DNA of 64,000 nt from Aptenodytes patagonicus (GCF_965638725.1 NC_134982.1:75530155-75594154), one strand, 5' to 3'; positions 44,834-57,335 are shown, counted from the first letter of the stretch. The notes: a model not told the origin generated them from the letters alone. Numbers and translations are program-made.

Positions 44834-47670
44834 CATAGAATCATAGAATCATTAAGGTTGGAAAAGACCTCTAAGATCATCGAGTCCAACCGTCAACCCA
44901 ACACCACCATGCCCACTAAACCATGTCCCTAAGCGCCTCATCTGCTCGTCTTTTAAATACCTCCAGGGATGGGGACTCCACCACTGCCCTGGGCAGCCTG
45001 TTCCAATGTTTCACCACTCTTTCAGTAAAGACATTTTTCCTTACATCCAATCTAAACCTCCCCTGGTGCAACTTGAGGCCATTTCCTCTCGTCCTATCGC
45101 TTGTTACTTGGGAGAAGAGACCGACACCCACCTCGCTACAACCTCCTTTCAGGGAGTTGTAGAGAGCGATGAGGTCTCCCCTCAGCCTCCTTTTCTCCAG
45201 GCTAAACAACCCCAGTTCCCTCAGCCGCTCCTCATAAGACTTGTTCTCCAGACCCCTCACCAGCCTCGTTGCCCTTCTCTGGACACGCTCCAGCACCTCA
45301 ATGTCCTTCTTGTAGTGAGGGGCCCAAAACTGAACACAGTATTCGAGGTGCGGCCTCACCAGGGCCGAGTACAGGGGCACCATCACTTCCCTCCTCCTGC
45401 TGGCCACACTATTGCTGATACAGGCCAGGATGCCATTGGCCTTCTTGGACACCTGGGCACACTGCTGGCTCATGTTCAGCCGGCTGTCGACCAGCACCCC
45501 CAGGTCCTTTTCCGACAGGCAGCTTTCCAGCCACTCTTCCCCAAGCCTGTAGCGCTGCATGGGGTTGTTGTGGCCGAAGTGCAGGACCCGGCACTTGGCC
45601 TTGTTGAAGCTCATATAATTGGCCTTGGCCCATCGATCCAGCCTGTCCAGGTCCCTCTGCAGAGCCTTCCTACCCTCGAGCAGATCAACACTCCCGCCCA
45701 ACTTGGTGTCGTCTGCAAACTGACTGAAGGTGCACTCAATCCCCTCATCCAGATCATCGATAAAGATATTGAACAAGACTGGTCCCAGTACTGAGCCCTG
45801 GGGAACACCGCTCGTGACCGGCCACCAACTGGATTGAACTCCATTCACCACAACTCTCTGGGCCCGGCCGTCCAGCCAGTTTTTGACCCAGCGCAGAGCA
45901 CACCTGTCTAAGCCGTGAGCCGCCAGCTTCTCTAGGAGAATGCTGTGGGAGACAGTGTCAAAGGCCTTGCTGAAGCCCAGGTAGACCACATCCACAGCCT
46001 TTCCCTCATCCACTAGGCGGGTCACCTGGTCAAAGAAGGAGATCAGCTTGGTCAAGCAGGACCTGCCTCTCATGAACCCGTGCTGGCTGGGCCTGATGCC
46101 CTGGTTGTCCCGCTCATGTCTTGTGAGCACCCTCACGATGAACCGCTCCATAATCTTCCCCGGCACCGAGGTCAGGCTGACAGGCCTGTAGTTCCCCGCA
46201 TCCTCCTTCTGGCCCTTCTTGTAGATGGGCATCACATTGGCAAGCCTCCAGTCGTCCGGGACCTCCCCCGTTAACCAGGACCGCTGATAAATGATGGAGA
46301 GTGGCTCGGCTAGCTCCTCCGCCAGCTGCCTCAGCACTCTCGGGTGGATCCCATCCGGCCCCATAGACTTGTGAGCGTCCAGGTGGCGTAGCAGGTCGTT
46401 GACTGCTTCCTCTTGGATTACGGGGACTTCATCCTGCTCGCCGTCCCTGTGTTCCAGCTCAGGGGGCCGAGTACCCTGAGGATAACTGGTCTGCCTGTTA
46501 AAGACTGAGGCAAAGAAGGCATGAAGTACCTCAGCCTTTTCCTCATCCTCGGTGACAATGTTCCCCCCCGCATCCAATAAGGGATGGAGATTCTCCTTGG
46601 CTCTCTTCTTGTCATTAATATATTTGTAAAAACATTTTTTCTTGTCTCTAACGACAGCGGCCAGATTGCGTTCTAGCTGGGCTTTTGCCTTTCTCATTTC
46701 CTCTCTGCATGACCTAACAAGATCCCTGTACTCTTCTTGAGTCGCCTGCCCCTTCTTCCACAAGCGGTAAACTCTCCTTTTTTTCCTGAGTCCCAGCAAG
46801 AGCTCCCTGTTCAGCCAGGCCGGTCGTCTTCCCCTCCCGTTCTTCTTACGGCGTACAGGGACAGCCTGCTCCTGTGCCTGTAAGACTTCCTTCTTGAAGA
46901 TCGTCCAGCCTTCCTGGACCCCTTTGCCCTTCAGGACTGCCTCCCAAGGGACTCTCTCAACCAGCGTCCTGAACAGGCCAAAGCCCGCCCTCTGGAAGTC
47001 CATGGTTGCGGTTTTGCTGGCCCCCCTCCTTACTTCACCAAGACTCAAGAATTCTACCATTTCATGGTCCCTAAGCCCAAGACGGCCTCCAACCACCACA
47101 TCTCCCACTAGTCCTTCTCTGTTAGTAAACAGCAGGTCGAGCGAGGCACCTCCCCTGGTAGGCTCACTTACCAGCTGTGTCAGGAAGTTGTCTTCCACAC
47201 ACTCCAGGAACCTCCTAGACTGCTTCCTCTCTGCCGTGTTGTATTTCCAGCAGATGTCCGGGAAGTTGAAGTCCCCCACGAGAACAAGGGCTAGCGATTG
47301 AGAGACTTCTGCCAGCTGCTTGTAGAACGCTTCATCCACCCCTTCATCCTGGTTGGGTGGTCTATAACAGACTCCCAGCAGGATATCTGCCTCGTTGGCC
47401 TTCCCCCTCATCCTTACCCATAAACACTCAACCGTGTCATCATCACAATCGTTGAGCTCTAGACAATCGAAACACTCCCTAACATACAGGGCCACCCCAC
47501 CGCCTCTCCTTCCTCGCCTGTCCCTTCTGAAGAGTTTATAGCCATCCATTGCAGCACTCCAATCATGAAAGTCACCCCACCATGTTTCTGTGATGGCGAC
47601 TAAGTCATATCTCTCCCACTGCACAATGGCTTCCAGCTCCTCCTTCCACTGTTTTCTGTCTTTCAAATAA
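44834..47670 (-). mobile_element. CR1 LINE, long 5'-truncated copy
   Basis: A 2.8-kb element on the minus strand. Its 3' end has the CATAGAAT repeat (44834-44850) and the conserved tail. It contains almost all of ORF2, with the 5' end cut within the endonuclease domain near 47650-47670. No ORF1 is present. It is strikingly GC- and CpG-rich against its surroundings, and it shares its 3' end type with 30861-31230. Confidence 0.95.
44916..47666 (-). CDS. CR1 ORF2: endonuclease and reverse transcriptase, 916 codons open, N-terminally truncated
   Basis: ORF2 nicks the target DNA and reverse transcribes CR1 RNA. Residues about 1-205 are the AP-like endonuclease: TETWW with Glu27, GDFN at 131-134, and DH at 200-201 (Arg where Ser is usual before them). 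The first strand with the catalytic Asn is missing, so the listed Met is not the native start. The RT domain spans about 430-720: [12 protein letters not shown] at 492-503, motif [10 protein letters not shown] at 562-570, GVPQGS at 620-625 and FADD at 650-653. Motif A has Gly564 where the catalytic Asp belongs (codon GGC, complement of 45975-45977), a one-base change from GAC. The C-terminus (about 730-916) is the usual CR1 tail. The frame is open, but an active protein is unlikely. Confidence 0.9.
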   Translation of the reverse strand: MKDRKQWKEELEAIVQWERYDLVAITETWWGDFHDWSAAMDGYKLFRRDRRGRRGGGVALYVRECFDCLELNDCDDDTVECLWVRMRGKANEADILLGVCYRPPNQDEGVDEAFYKQLAEVSQSLALVLVGDFNFPDICWKYNTAERKQSRRFLECVEDNFLTQLVSEPTRGGASLDLLFTNREGLVGDVVVGGRLGLRDHEMVEFLSLGEVRRGASKTATMDFQRAGFGLFRTLVERVPWEAVLKGKGVQEGWTIFKKEVLQAQEQAVPVRRKKNGRGRRPAWLNRELLLGLRKKRRVYRLWKKGQATQEEYRDLVRSCREEMRKAKAQLERNLAAVVRDKKKCFYKYINDKKRAKENLHPLLDAGGNIVTEDEEKAEVLHAFFASVFNRQTSYPQGTRPPELEHRDGEQDEVPVIQEEAVNDLLRHLDAHKSMGPDGIHPRVLRQLAEELAEPLSIIYQRSWLTGEVPDDWRLANVMPIYKKGQKEDAGNYRPVSLTSVPGKIMERFIVRVLTRHERDNQGIRPSQHGFMRGRSCLTKLISFFDQVTRLVDEGKAVDVVYLGFSKAFDTVSHSILLEKLAAHGLDRCALRWVKNWLDGRAQRVVVNGVQSSWWPVTSGVPQGSVLGPVLFNIFIDDLDEGIECTFSQFADDTKLGGSVDLLEGRKALQRDLDRLDRWAKANYMSFNKAKCRVLHFGHNNPMQRYRLGEEWLESCLSEKDLGVLVDSRLNMSQQCAQVSKKANGILACISNSVASRRREVMVPLYSALVRPHLEYCVQFWAPHYKKDIEVLERVQRRATRLVRGLENKSYEERLRELGLFSLEKRRLRGDLIALYNSLKGGCSEVGVGLFSQVTSDRTRGNGLKLHQGRFRLDVRKNVFTERVVKHWNRLPRAVVESPSLEVFKRRADEALRDMV

Positions 47671-49579
47671 TGGCCAATTTTGGAGGAAACTATTTTTTTG
47701 ACTAGTAAGTAATCAAGGTGGGGGTTTTTTGAGGGTTAAATGTACAGCCTGTAATTGCTCCTCTATTCTCCAGGTGTTTGAATTCTGAATCTTTGCAGGA
47801 AAAACGCAGCTTCTTTTTACTCTTTGCCATCATCGTGAGCTAGACACAGTGAATGAAAGAGAAGCTTCACATAGTAACTTTGTTCATGGAGATGGATGAG
47901 TTCACAACTTTGTTTTTTGCTGTGCCAATGAATTCCGGTCCATATTTCTTTTGGGTGAAGGTTGTTTTTTTAATTTTTTTTTTAAATTTTTTAAAAATTT
48001 TTAAAATTTATGTTAAGCTGAGCAAGCAGTTCAGGTAAAATTAACCCAAGTATAAACAATAGATTTAGACAGTTCTGCATCGGCCCTGAACCTCCTTAAT
48101 GTTTTTCTGTCATCACTATAACAATATTTCTCAGTTTTTGTTCCTTCTTTCTCTAGATTTTATATAAAGCAGCCAATGACAGTTGTGTCAGAGAAGTATA
48201 AATACTGTGCAGCTTCATGTGCTGCAAGTTTAAATGCCATTTAGCTTTGAAAGAATTTGGGTGGGTTAGGGTGGAGGAACCTGTAAAAGGATCTTCAAAC
48301 AAATCCAAACCAGCTGATTTCGTACAGTACTACGAAACAAGTAGTGCATACTCTTATAGATTACTGCAACTGTGTTTCTTTAATAGCAAGCAGAAAAGAA
48401 GGGAGGATAGTGACTTCAGTTGGCTGTGATTCAGAAAAGCATGCAAATCTCAAGTTCCCTTTCCTGAAAGCTGGTGCATGCAGGCCAGGGCTCTATCGAT
48501 CTAGGGCACATTGTATGACAAGGAGCATTTTCATAACATTTTAATGTAAAGGTTGTTAAGTTTATCGTCTTCTCTAAACATGGGGTCATTGTGTTGCAAT
48601 GGTAGGCTTCATAGTTCTTGTGTCTTCTGTGACATTTACCTGTACTATTGCAAAGCCATAATGGGCTGCAAAATAAAAAATTAATAAGCTGAGTTTTAAG
48701 TAAATTTTTCAATTTTTTAAAATAACTCTTTAAAAATCAAAATATCATCTGTACAGTGCTTGCTTAGTTTTCTGACACTTTCTGGTATACTTTGAACATC
48801 ATTAAACTGGATGTGTAAGTCTTTGAATCAAAACTGGTGAGTACACATGTGAATGGCAACAGGATTGTGCTCCACCAGAGTAATTTGAGCAAGGTACTTC
48901 ATATTCACTTAACTTCACAACATTCACATAGGTTAGAAAATAACTGTTAAGTCCATTTTACGTATTGGGGAGCTCAGGTGCAGGTTAAAGGTTGCTTTAT
49001 TCTCACAATAAGAGTTTATTCAAGAACCCACTCCTACTTTCCTAACTCCTTGTCTTAAGCTCTGACACTTCCATCCTCCTCCCTTTTATCTCGTGAGCAC
49101 ACATTTGACAATCACTGTTTCTTTCCCCTTTTCTCTTTCTCAACCTTTCCAAAGTGCTGATCCCAAGATAGCTATATCCATCCATGTGCCAGCAACTTAA
49201 ATGGGAAACAAAACCTTCTTACAAAACTGTATGCTGTCCCCAATTCAACATACCACATAGGCAGGCACTTAAATTTAATCAAGTGCTTGGACATACTTTG
49301 GGAATTTAGGGTGTGCTAAGCACGCAAAATTCCTACTTACATAGCTAAGTACCACTTTTCTTTTCCAGTGAGCAATTTCTTTTTGAAGATGCTAATCTGA
49401 GGCTGATGAGGACATCTGAACATGAACATTTGGAGATTGGGCTGAAGTCTTATTTATAAATTGGCTTGCAAGGTAATAAAAAGATGCAGTTTGTGAGATT
49501 ATAGCTTTAAAATACTCTTATTATTGCAGATTTTTCTAACATTATAATTGCTCTGGAGCTTCTAAGCGTTGTATAATGG
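47671..49579. other. Unassigned DNA with an A/T-run block
   Basis: 47964-48010 is a near-pure run of T and A homopolymers that can fold back on itself. 48893-48995 has a faint similarity to a reversed MIR/L2 tail (CCATTTTACGTATTGGGGAG). Otherwise nothing is recognised. Confidence 0.45.
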
Positions 49580-50564
49580 TGCGGTGGGTTAACCTTTGGC
49601 GGCCTCCAGGTGCCCACCAAGCCACTCTCTCATTCCTGCTCTTCAGCAGGACAAGGGAGAAAATATGATGAATAAACTTACAGTTTGAAATAAGAACAGG
49701 GAGACCACTTACCAGTTACCGTCAAGGGCAAAACAGACTTGACTTGGGGAAATTAATTTAATTTATTACCAATCAAATGGAGTAGGATAATGAGAAATAA
49801 GAACAATCTTAAAACACTTTCCCTTCACTCTTCTTCCTTCTTCACAGGCTCAACTTCACTCCCGACTTCTCTACCTCCTCCCCCCAAGAAGTGCAGTGGG
49901 ATGGGGAATGGGGGTTGAGGTCAATTCATCACCTGTTGTCTCTGTTGCTTCTTCCTCCTCATGCTCTTCCCCTGCTCCAGCTGGGGTCCCTCCCGTGGGA
50001 GACAGTTCCTTCAGGACCTGCTCCAGTATGGGCTCTGCTCCACAGGGCCACGGGTCCTGCCAGGACCCTGCTCTCATGTGGACTCCTCTCCACGGGCTGC
50101 AGTTTCCTTCAGGAGATGTCCGCCTAGTGCAGCATGAGGTCTTTCATGGGCATATCAGGTGGATATCTGCTCCACTGTTAACCTCCATGGGCTGCAGGGC
50201 AACAACCTGCATCACTATGGTCTTCTCCAGGGGCTGAATCTGTGGTCTGGCGCCTGGAGCACTTCCTCCTCCTCCGTCTTCTCCTCACTGACTGTGGTGT
50301 CTGCATAGTTGTTTCTCTCACATATTCTCACTCCTCTTTCCCAGCTGCTGTTGCACAGCAGTTTTTACCCTTTCTTAAATATGTAATCACAGAGGTGCTA
50401 CCAATGCTGCTGATGGGCTCGGGTTTGGCCAGCGGCGGGTCTGTCTTGGAGCCAGCTGGCATTGGCTCTATCTGACATGGGGACAGCTCCTGATATCTTC
50501 TCACAGAGGCCGTCCCTGCAGTCCTCCCACCACTACTAAAACCTTGCCACGTAAGTCTAGTACA
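49580..50564 (-). mobile_element. Solo LTR of a second ERV family
   Basis: A 985-bp LTR with TG...CA ends. The flanks AATGG (49575-49579) and AATGA (50565-50569) are a target duplication with one mismatch. On the minus strand it has a TATA-like TATTTAAG (complement of 50374-50381) and AATAAA (complement of 49762-49767). It is rich in CTG/CAG-like and CCTCC stretches. Open frames inside it are by-products of its composition. It does not resemble the 3218/39067 family. Confidence 0.82.
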
Positions 50565-50569
50565 AATGA

Positions 50570-53066
50570 CAAGAGTCAGAACTGGACCAAAAAGCATAAA
50601 ATCACAAATTATTAAAAAAAAAATAGAGAGAAAAGAAGTAGAATTCTGTCATTTTATACTTGTCGGTGAGTGGTACATGAAGACTGTAACTTATCCAAAG
50701 ATGCAAGGCAACTGCTGAAACACCCAACTGAAAATGCATTTTCTGAGTTCCAGTGCAATGCTGCTTCTCAGATAAAATTAATGCAGTAAGAGAATAATTT
50801 TGTTATGGGAAATATGAGCTATTGCAAAAGGAGTATAACAGAGGTAATCTTTGAAAGGGGTGTGAATGCTTATGCACATGAAGTATACATATGAGTACAG
50901 AGTATTAATATAGGCCAAATAAAACAAATAAAACAGCTTCACCCTAAATCTTGTAGCTATTGCAAAGCTTCTTACAAGGCTTTGGCTCTACAATCCTATA
51001 ATATAATCTGAAATGTCAGTACATTCTCCTAAGAAGATTTAGCTAGTATATCCAATTTTCATATCCTAGAAAAAAAAGCCTTGCACAGTGTGTTCTGCTA
51101 ATAAAATTATCTTTCAGTTATTAAAAGGAAACTTTTCAAAACTGTTAATGGAAGGGCATGAGAATGAAAGCTGAGTGCTTAAATTAGGTGTTTTAACAGA
51201 AAATGGAGTTTTATCCAGTTTAAACATACTTTATAACTGAGTCTAGGAATAAAGTGTATTGAAACACAAGTGGATGGCCAGTGGGAAGATGGTCATATTT
51301 CAGATGGGAAATGTCTGAGAAGAAAGCAAGCGGGTATCAGCATATCAGTATAAAGTAGATATCACATCTGATCAAAACTGTCCCAAAGTACACCTGGAAT
51401 TCCATAGTGAGCTTGGACAGCCTTTGGTGAAATGCATTTTTACATGCAGAGATTTCAACAACTTTACAGAATAATCTTTGCTATATTTTAGGTCCACCTA
51501 CTTGTCTGTGCATTCTTGTAAAGTTCAAGACTGGTAGGGAACTGGGACTGGGAGGGCACAGGGGACTGAGAATATGCTATATGTCTCCCTGTCCTAAAAC
51601 CTGAATACTTTATACTCAATTCTAGAGCTTTAGGTAAGAATTTACTTCCTCATAGTAAGGAAAGATTTGTTTACCTTGACATACTGTTGAACTGAAAAGT
51701 GTATCATGACTGGGATCTCTGTGACATGTCCCTTTATGTTACTCTGTCATGTCCCATTGGGCAATGCAGTATTTGGGAGGCTTTTCTTTGCAGTGGAAGG
51801 TGTGCTGCATGTCGCAAAACACTGCTGTCCCCTCTTCTCTGCATAGGCAACTTGGACTTGGTTTCATTTTCTTGCACATTCTTTTTTGAAACAGTTTAAT
51901 TAATCATACAACTTCTCTACATTATATTGTACCTTATACTGAGAGCTGGCATAAATTGTGCTTGGTGGGTTTACCAATATTCTTTATATCAATCCTTAAT
52001 TTTCCCAGTCTGGGCTGTAGGGAAATTTTCAATGAACAAGGACTTGCATGTTGTGTCAAGCCTTCTCCCATCCCATGTTAAAAGATGTAATTCTGAAGGA
52101 AACATGCTTTTATGGGGCAATTTATTTAACTGAAACTTTGACCCAAGTGTTGATGGAAATTATTCCAAAACCAGGCACAAGCCTGGCTGAGCACATATGT
52201 TGCTGAAATGTTTTTGCTGTATGTGTCAGATTATACAGTTGACATGTATGTATCTTGACAGTAGTAACAATTCGAAAACAGCCAAGCTTTTGCTTTTCTT
52301 TAATAAAAATACAGTCTTGGAACTCAAGAGTATTTAATATTTTCTGAATTGGAAGGAAATAGATTTGTTTGGGTTTGCTCTCTTTACTCGTAAAAATTCT
52401 TTTGCTTTTAAATAATATGAAAGTTGAGTGAATTTTAAATGAAGGGGGCAGTACAGGCAAGTACTTTGGTCTAGCTGTCCAAATGAGGAAGTCTGTGTGG
52501 TTATCAGTTATGGACTGTAAAGGAATTCTGTAAATCTATCAGAAGGTGGGAATTAAACTATGTAAGCTGGATGGTATCTTGGCTGAGCTTTACAAAACGA
52601 AGTCTCTCTTGTGTCACACAGGCTGGGACTATTGAAAGTAGACTTTTTGAATTCAGTACTGTCCCCTGTATTTCCTGTAGTGAGTTGTAATACCTGTTAA
52701 GCAAATAAAGCCTGAAAAACCCCACTATTTATTAATTCTATTACATTTCCCTGTTTGTGAAGTGTCCACGGGTAGGCACGATTTTGCTTAATTTACTTAT
52801 TGCTCATAAAATAAATCCTTCAAATACTTCATCTACTATAGCTTTTTTTCTGATAAGCCCAGAGGAAACATCTGATAGTCCATATTTATGCTGATTTTTG
52901 TTTAAATATTCCAGAGACTGCCTTAAAAATTATTTTTCCTAGATACCTGTGGAGAAGACGACTGCTCTCAACTGAAACACATTTGATTTACTCAGGGCAC
53001 CCCTTATCTAGGGAGTTGGTCATAGACATTTTTTTTGGTGTTTGATAGGGAATGGATACCACTGTT
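50570..53066. other. Unassigned AT-rich DNA
   Basis: No gene, repeat family or RNA recognised. The 112-codon frame at 52122-52460 (minus) has no recognised similarity. Confidence 0.5.
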
Positions 53067-53120
53067 AAAATCAGCTATTTACTTTGTAAATAGCTATTTT
53101 CTTCGTAAATAGCTGATTTT
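53067..53120. repeat. Perfect 16-bp inverted repeat with a palindromic loop
   Basis: AAAATCAGCTATTTAC (53067-53082) is the exact reverse complement of 53105-53120. The 22-base spacer contains AAATAGCTATTT (53088-53099), itself a perfect palindrome built from the arm sequence. It could extrude as a cruciform or form an RNA hairpin. Confidence 0.85.
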
Positions 53121-53925
53121 GTCTTTCCCTCAGCAATCTTTATTTGAAACATAACATTTCAACAAATAAACCAGCCAGTACACTTTTCTGCTAGGAAAAT
53201 TGCATAGGGGCAACAGAAAAATGTTATGAAAGATTGATTAAAAATGTGACTGTCATTTTATTGCTGTCAAGGCTGTGCTTTGTTTGTTCCAGGATAAGGC
53301 AAGTCATATTTGACCTGGCTCTGCAAGCATAAGGTACAGCAATACACTAGGCAATGTTACTGTTAATATGGGAGTTCAGCTTTGCTTTTGGGTGTATTTT
53401 TGTGCACAGTTGGAAAATCCTAACTTCAGAAGAAAGGCATTTCAAAATGATGGTATCATTGACACTGGGCTTGAGCGAGTATTCATAATATTTACACATA
53501 CAGGAGAAAACATTGGAGTGACTTTTCAGTGGAGGAGTTAGCAGCTGGACAAGGTTTGGTTTGATGTAGACATCTCTCAATTCTGACACAGAAATTTCCC
53601 CAGATGCCCAGAGCTTGTGTGGACAACAGTACTTGGAATAAAAAGAGGAAAAAGCTGATGTATTAAGTATCCTATGTACTGCAGCAGCTGCATTAATCAG
53701 AGCACATAAGCCATACCCCTACGTGCAGTGATACACTAATTGACTATTGCTGTACTTGATCTGACGGTCTGAGTCCACAATGACTGGCAAAAACCTGGGG
53801 GTTCCTGGTATGTGTGCCACAGGTACATAATTTTGTGGTTAAAAATGCCAAAAGTCATGGAAATTAGAGAGAGAAGAGCATAAGTCTTGCTTTTATGGCA
53901 TGAATGTGAGAATTTTTTTTTGCAG

Positions 53926-53990
53926 ATCCTTGCAGAATTTGGCCGTCAGTCCCGCAGTAGCCAATTTGATCACATCTACAGCTCACCCAA
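53926..53990 (+). other. Candidate host exon, unidentified
   Basis: A T9 tract followed by GCAG at 53925 makes a strong splice acceptor. After it come 65 bases open in two frames, then GTTAGT at 53991, a usable donor. Frame 1 begins ILAEFGRQSRSSQFDHIYSS and, without splicing, would run on to a TGA at 54040. The Ser/Arg-rich, Tyr-containing peptide reads more like real protein than its surroundings. I do not recognise the gene. One exon without partners could be chance. Confidence 0.25.
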
Positions 53991-54042
53991 GTTAGTACAA
54001 AGTCCGGAACGTACAGGCAGAATGGAATCTAGAATGAACTGA

Positions 54043-56421
54043 TTATCTGGCTCAGATTATTTCTTTTATTGACATTCATTTTAGGCCAAGCTGTGCTGTC
54101 TTACAATATAAATTTGAATTGGCTTTAGTAGTGATTTTGTATGAGAAAAAAAAAAAAAAAGGACTGAGCTTTTTGTAATGTGTAAACAATTTCCTTCACA
54201 TGCACACACATGGAGACCCAAACACACACACATACACACATCTGTATAGCTCCTTCTTCTGTTTGGGGATGAACGTTAGGTTTGTTCCTCTGTTATTTTA
54301 GATAACCTTGACAAGAATGTACGAAAAGGACCTTACTTTCTCCTCAGAAGGCAAATTCACTCAGCAATCCTTGCTTTAATCATTAGTAGTACTAGTCACT
54401 AGTGGGCCACTGTGGCCAAATGCATTTTATAAATGACTATATTGTATCTCCAGGGAGATCTAAAAGTTTTATGACAGCAACCTCTCTTCTTTCTGGAACA
54501 TATTCACCCCAAATTTATAAAACCAGAATCATGAAAGAATGAGGGGTTGAATTTATTTATTATTTAGGTGAGGACATTTTTATGGGGTAATAAACTCCTT
54601 TTCAACCAAAGACATATTGTACAGACAGACTCTGTTGATGACAAACACTAAACCAAGAAATACCTTAAACCCATTAAACCAAGATAATTATCAGCTGTAA
54701 ATCAATGCCATAATATCAAAAGGGACCATTTAATGGATAAAGGACAGAGAGGACAAAAAAGTTGCAAGGGGCAGAGCATAACATTTGAAAAAGTCAATAA
54801 AATTCATTTAGAAACAAAAAAGCTCTATCTAACTGTAATTTTGTTGTGTACCCTCCTTTCACTCTAGATACTGCTGTATTTGAAAAATGTGACCATTCCC
54901 TTGCTCTAGATTGTGCAATTGCTCTAAGCAGCTGCATGTCTGTAGTCAAATTGCTCTATGGGTCCATTACATCCTGCACTGGGCACTAAAAGCTCTGACT
55001 CAAAATCTGTCCAGGTCAGTGGAAAGATTATTCCCGACTCTAATAAGCTTTAGAGAAGAAGTTTTTCATTAGGGCTAGTGCTTGCTTTATCACCTTGGAA
55101 AGCAAGACCAAAATGGTTAGTGTCTCCCATGTGCCTGAGCTGTACAGCTCTTCCCTTTTGTTTCAGTCAAAAGCAGCAAAGGCAGTGGAGAGAAAACAAA
55201 AGGATGCTGCATATGCAAGAACTAAACCGGCTTTTCTCCGCAGTGCTACCCCTCCTCTGCACAGCATGGCCATGTCTGTGTTTGGCTCTTGGTCCCCAAG
55301 ATGCAGGCAGCTGAGCCCCCAGGGGAAGGACAACACAGCACTCTGTTGCTTCATCTGGACAAAAAGGGATGAGAAAGCAAAGCTTGGAGTCATGAAACTG
55401 GTCACTAGATGAGCTAGAGGGTCCTAAAACAAAAAGGGAAGGTTGAAAGGCTGGATAGCAAAAAGGTCATGGCAGAAACATATGAACTCTGCTGAACCTA
55501 GAAGGCATATGGATATGGCCCATGAAACGTGGTACAAAACCTGTTTCTTGTTTGTTTTTTCTTTTTTTTCCCTGAAAAGACACCTGGATTAAGCTCCAGT
55601 TTTTCCTCATTAAAGAGCTTTCTTCTGGCCCCTTTTTAAAAAAAGATCCTTTCCATTTATTACCCTCTCTTTCTCTGACGAACAGAGCAGGGTTTCACAA
55701 GTTGACTGAAATGACAGTCAGGAATGCTGAGCCGTCCAGTGATTCCAGCTTGCTGGGAGTCACCAAAATATTTGTAGCAAGGGACAGTATAGGCTCCATT
55801 CACAGCTTTGTTCTGCAGAAATCGTCAGAATTAAGCATAAAATAAAGTTTCCTTTGCTTAGTCACTGAAATCATGTACTTATGAACTAATTTTAAAATCA
55901 GTGACTTTATCTGCCACTGTTAAAAGAATTCTTATCTACCCAAACTACTCATGAACCTCCGTTTAACCTCCTAACACATTTGAAATATTCTGGTTTTTTA
56001 ATGATAATTCTGAGAGATTTTGTGTAACTTTTTTTTTTTTTTAACAGAAAATAGTACATCAATATGAAAGCAGAACCTATTTCTACATGACTCCAAAGGA
56101 AGGCCTTTAAAGGCACAAAGGGTTCACAGGCAAGCTTTGACATTGCTGGGAGTTGCAACTTTGCCTGCTTTGATTTTATCAATGTGAATTTTAAGTCTGT
56201 ATTCCTAAGGGAATATGGTACTGTGATACAGCGGAGTAAATTCAGGTTTTGAACTTTACACATTCAACTCAAATGCCCCAAACAACAGACTAGCATGTGC
56301 TACTGCTGTCTTCTGTAATGAAAGTATGCCTCCATGTCACATATATAGGGCTAGATATTTCAGATTTCTGACAGTCATTGAAAAAACTTGCCCCCTTTAG
56401 TGGGTGATTCGGAGCCTAATT
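54043..56421. other. Unassigned DNA with A and CA repeats
   Basis: Poly-A at 54145-54160, an imperfect CA run at 54200-54241 and poly-T at 56029-56042. A 105-codon open frame at 55095-55412, behind a pyrimidine-rich TTTCAG at 55166, is not similar to anything I know. Confidence 0.45.
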
Positions 56422-57335
56422 TCATAGAATCATAGAATCATAGAACGGTTTGGGTTGGAAGGCACCATTAAAAGCCATCTAGTCCAACTCCCCTGCAATG
56501 AACAGGGACATCTTCAACAAGATCAGGTTGCTCAGAGCCCTGTCCAACCTGACCTTCAATGTTTCCAGGGATGGGGCATCCACCACCTCTCTGGGCAACC
56601 TCTGCCAGTGTTTCACCACCCTCAGCGTAAAAAATTTCTTCCTTATATCTAGTCTGAATCTACCCTCTTTTAGTTTAAAACCATTCCCCCTTGTCCTATC
56701 ACTACAGGCCCTGGTAAAAAGTCTCTCTCTGTCTTTCTTATAAGCCCCCTTTAAGTATTGAAAGGTCACAATAAGGTCTCCGCGGAGCCTTCTCTTCTCC
56801 AGGCTGAACAACCCCAACTCTCTCAGCCTTTCCTCACAGGAGAGGTGTTCCATTCCCCTGATCATTTTCGTGGCCCTCTTCTGGACCTGCTCCAACAGGT
56901 CCGTGTCTTTCTTATGCTGAGGGCTCCAGAGCTGGACGCAGCACTCCAGGTGGGGTGTCACCAGAGCAGAGTAGAGGGGCAGAATCACCTCCCTTGTCCT
57001 GCTGGCCACACTTCTTTGGATGCAGCCCAGGATACGATTGGCCACCTGGGCTGCAAGCGCACATTGCTGGCTCATGTCCAGCTTTTCATCCACCAGTACC
57101 CCCAAGTCCTTCTTGGCAGGGCTGCTCTCAATCCCTTCATCCCCCAGCCTGTAGTGATACCGGGGGTTGCCCCGACCCAGGTGCAGGACCTTGCACTTGG
57201 CCTTGTTAGACCTCATAATGTTCACACGGGCCCACTTCTCGAGGTCCAGGTCCCTCTGGATGGCATCCCATCCCTCTGGCGTGTCAACCGCAGCACTCAG
57301 CTTGGTGTCCTCTGCAAACTTGCTGAGGGTGTAGA
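56422..57335 (-). mobile_element. CR1 LINE, 3' 0.9 kb
   Basis: Starts with three CATAGAAT repeats and a GGTTTGGGTTGGAAGG tail like that of 28264-29192, a different subfamily from 44834. The minus strand is open for 286 codons (56479-57339), beginning at motif C, which reads FAED rather than FADD, and running through the complete CR1 C-terminus. The 5' truncation falls exactly at motif C near 57335. The first codons and the listed Met come from the junction, not from a native start. Confidence 0.93.

Noticed and set aside
45006..45794. 262-codon plus-strand open frame
   Set aside because: Lies antisense within CR1 ORF2, whose GC-rich codon pattern keeps several frames open. The conserved motifs are all on the minus strand.
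48893..48995. Possible reversed MIR/L2 tail
   Set aside because: CCATTTTAC and a GGGGAGCTCAGGTGCAGG stretch are suggestive, but the flanking parts do not continue the match.
49871..50475. Several overlapping frames of 68-113 codons
   Set aside because: All fall inside the solo LTR at 49580-50564 and follow its skewed composition, with no protein similarity recognised.
55095..55412. 105-codon frame behind a TTTCAG acceptor-like site
   Set aside because: Length is within chance for this window, the frame extends upstream of the acceptor, and the peptide matches nothing known.
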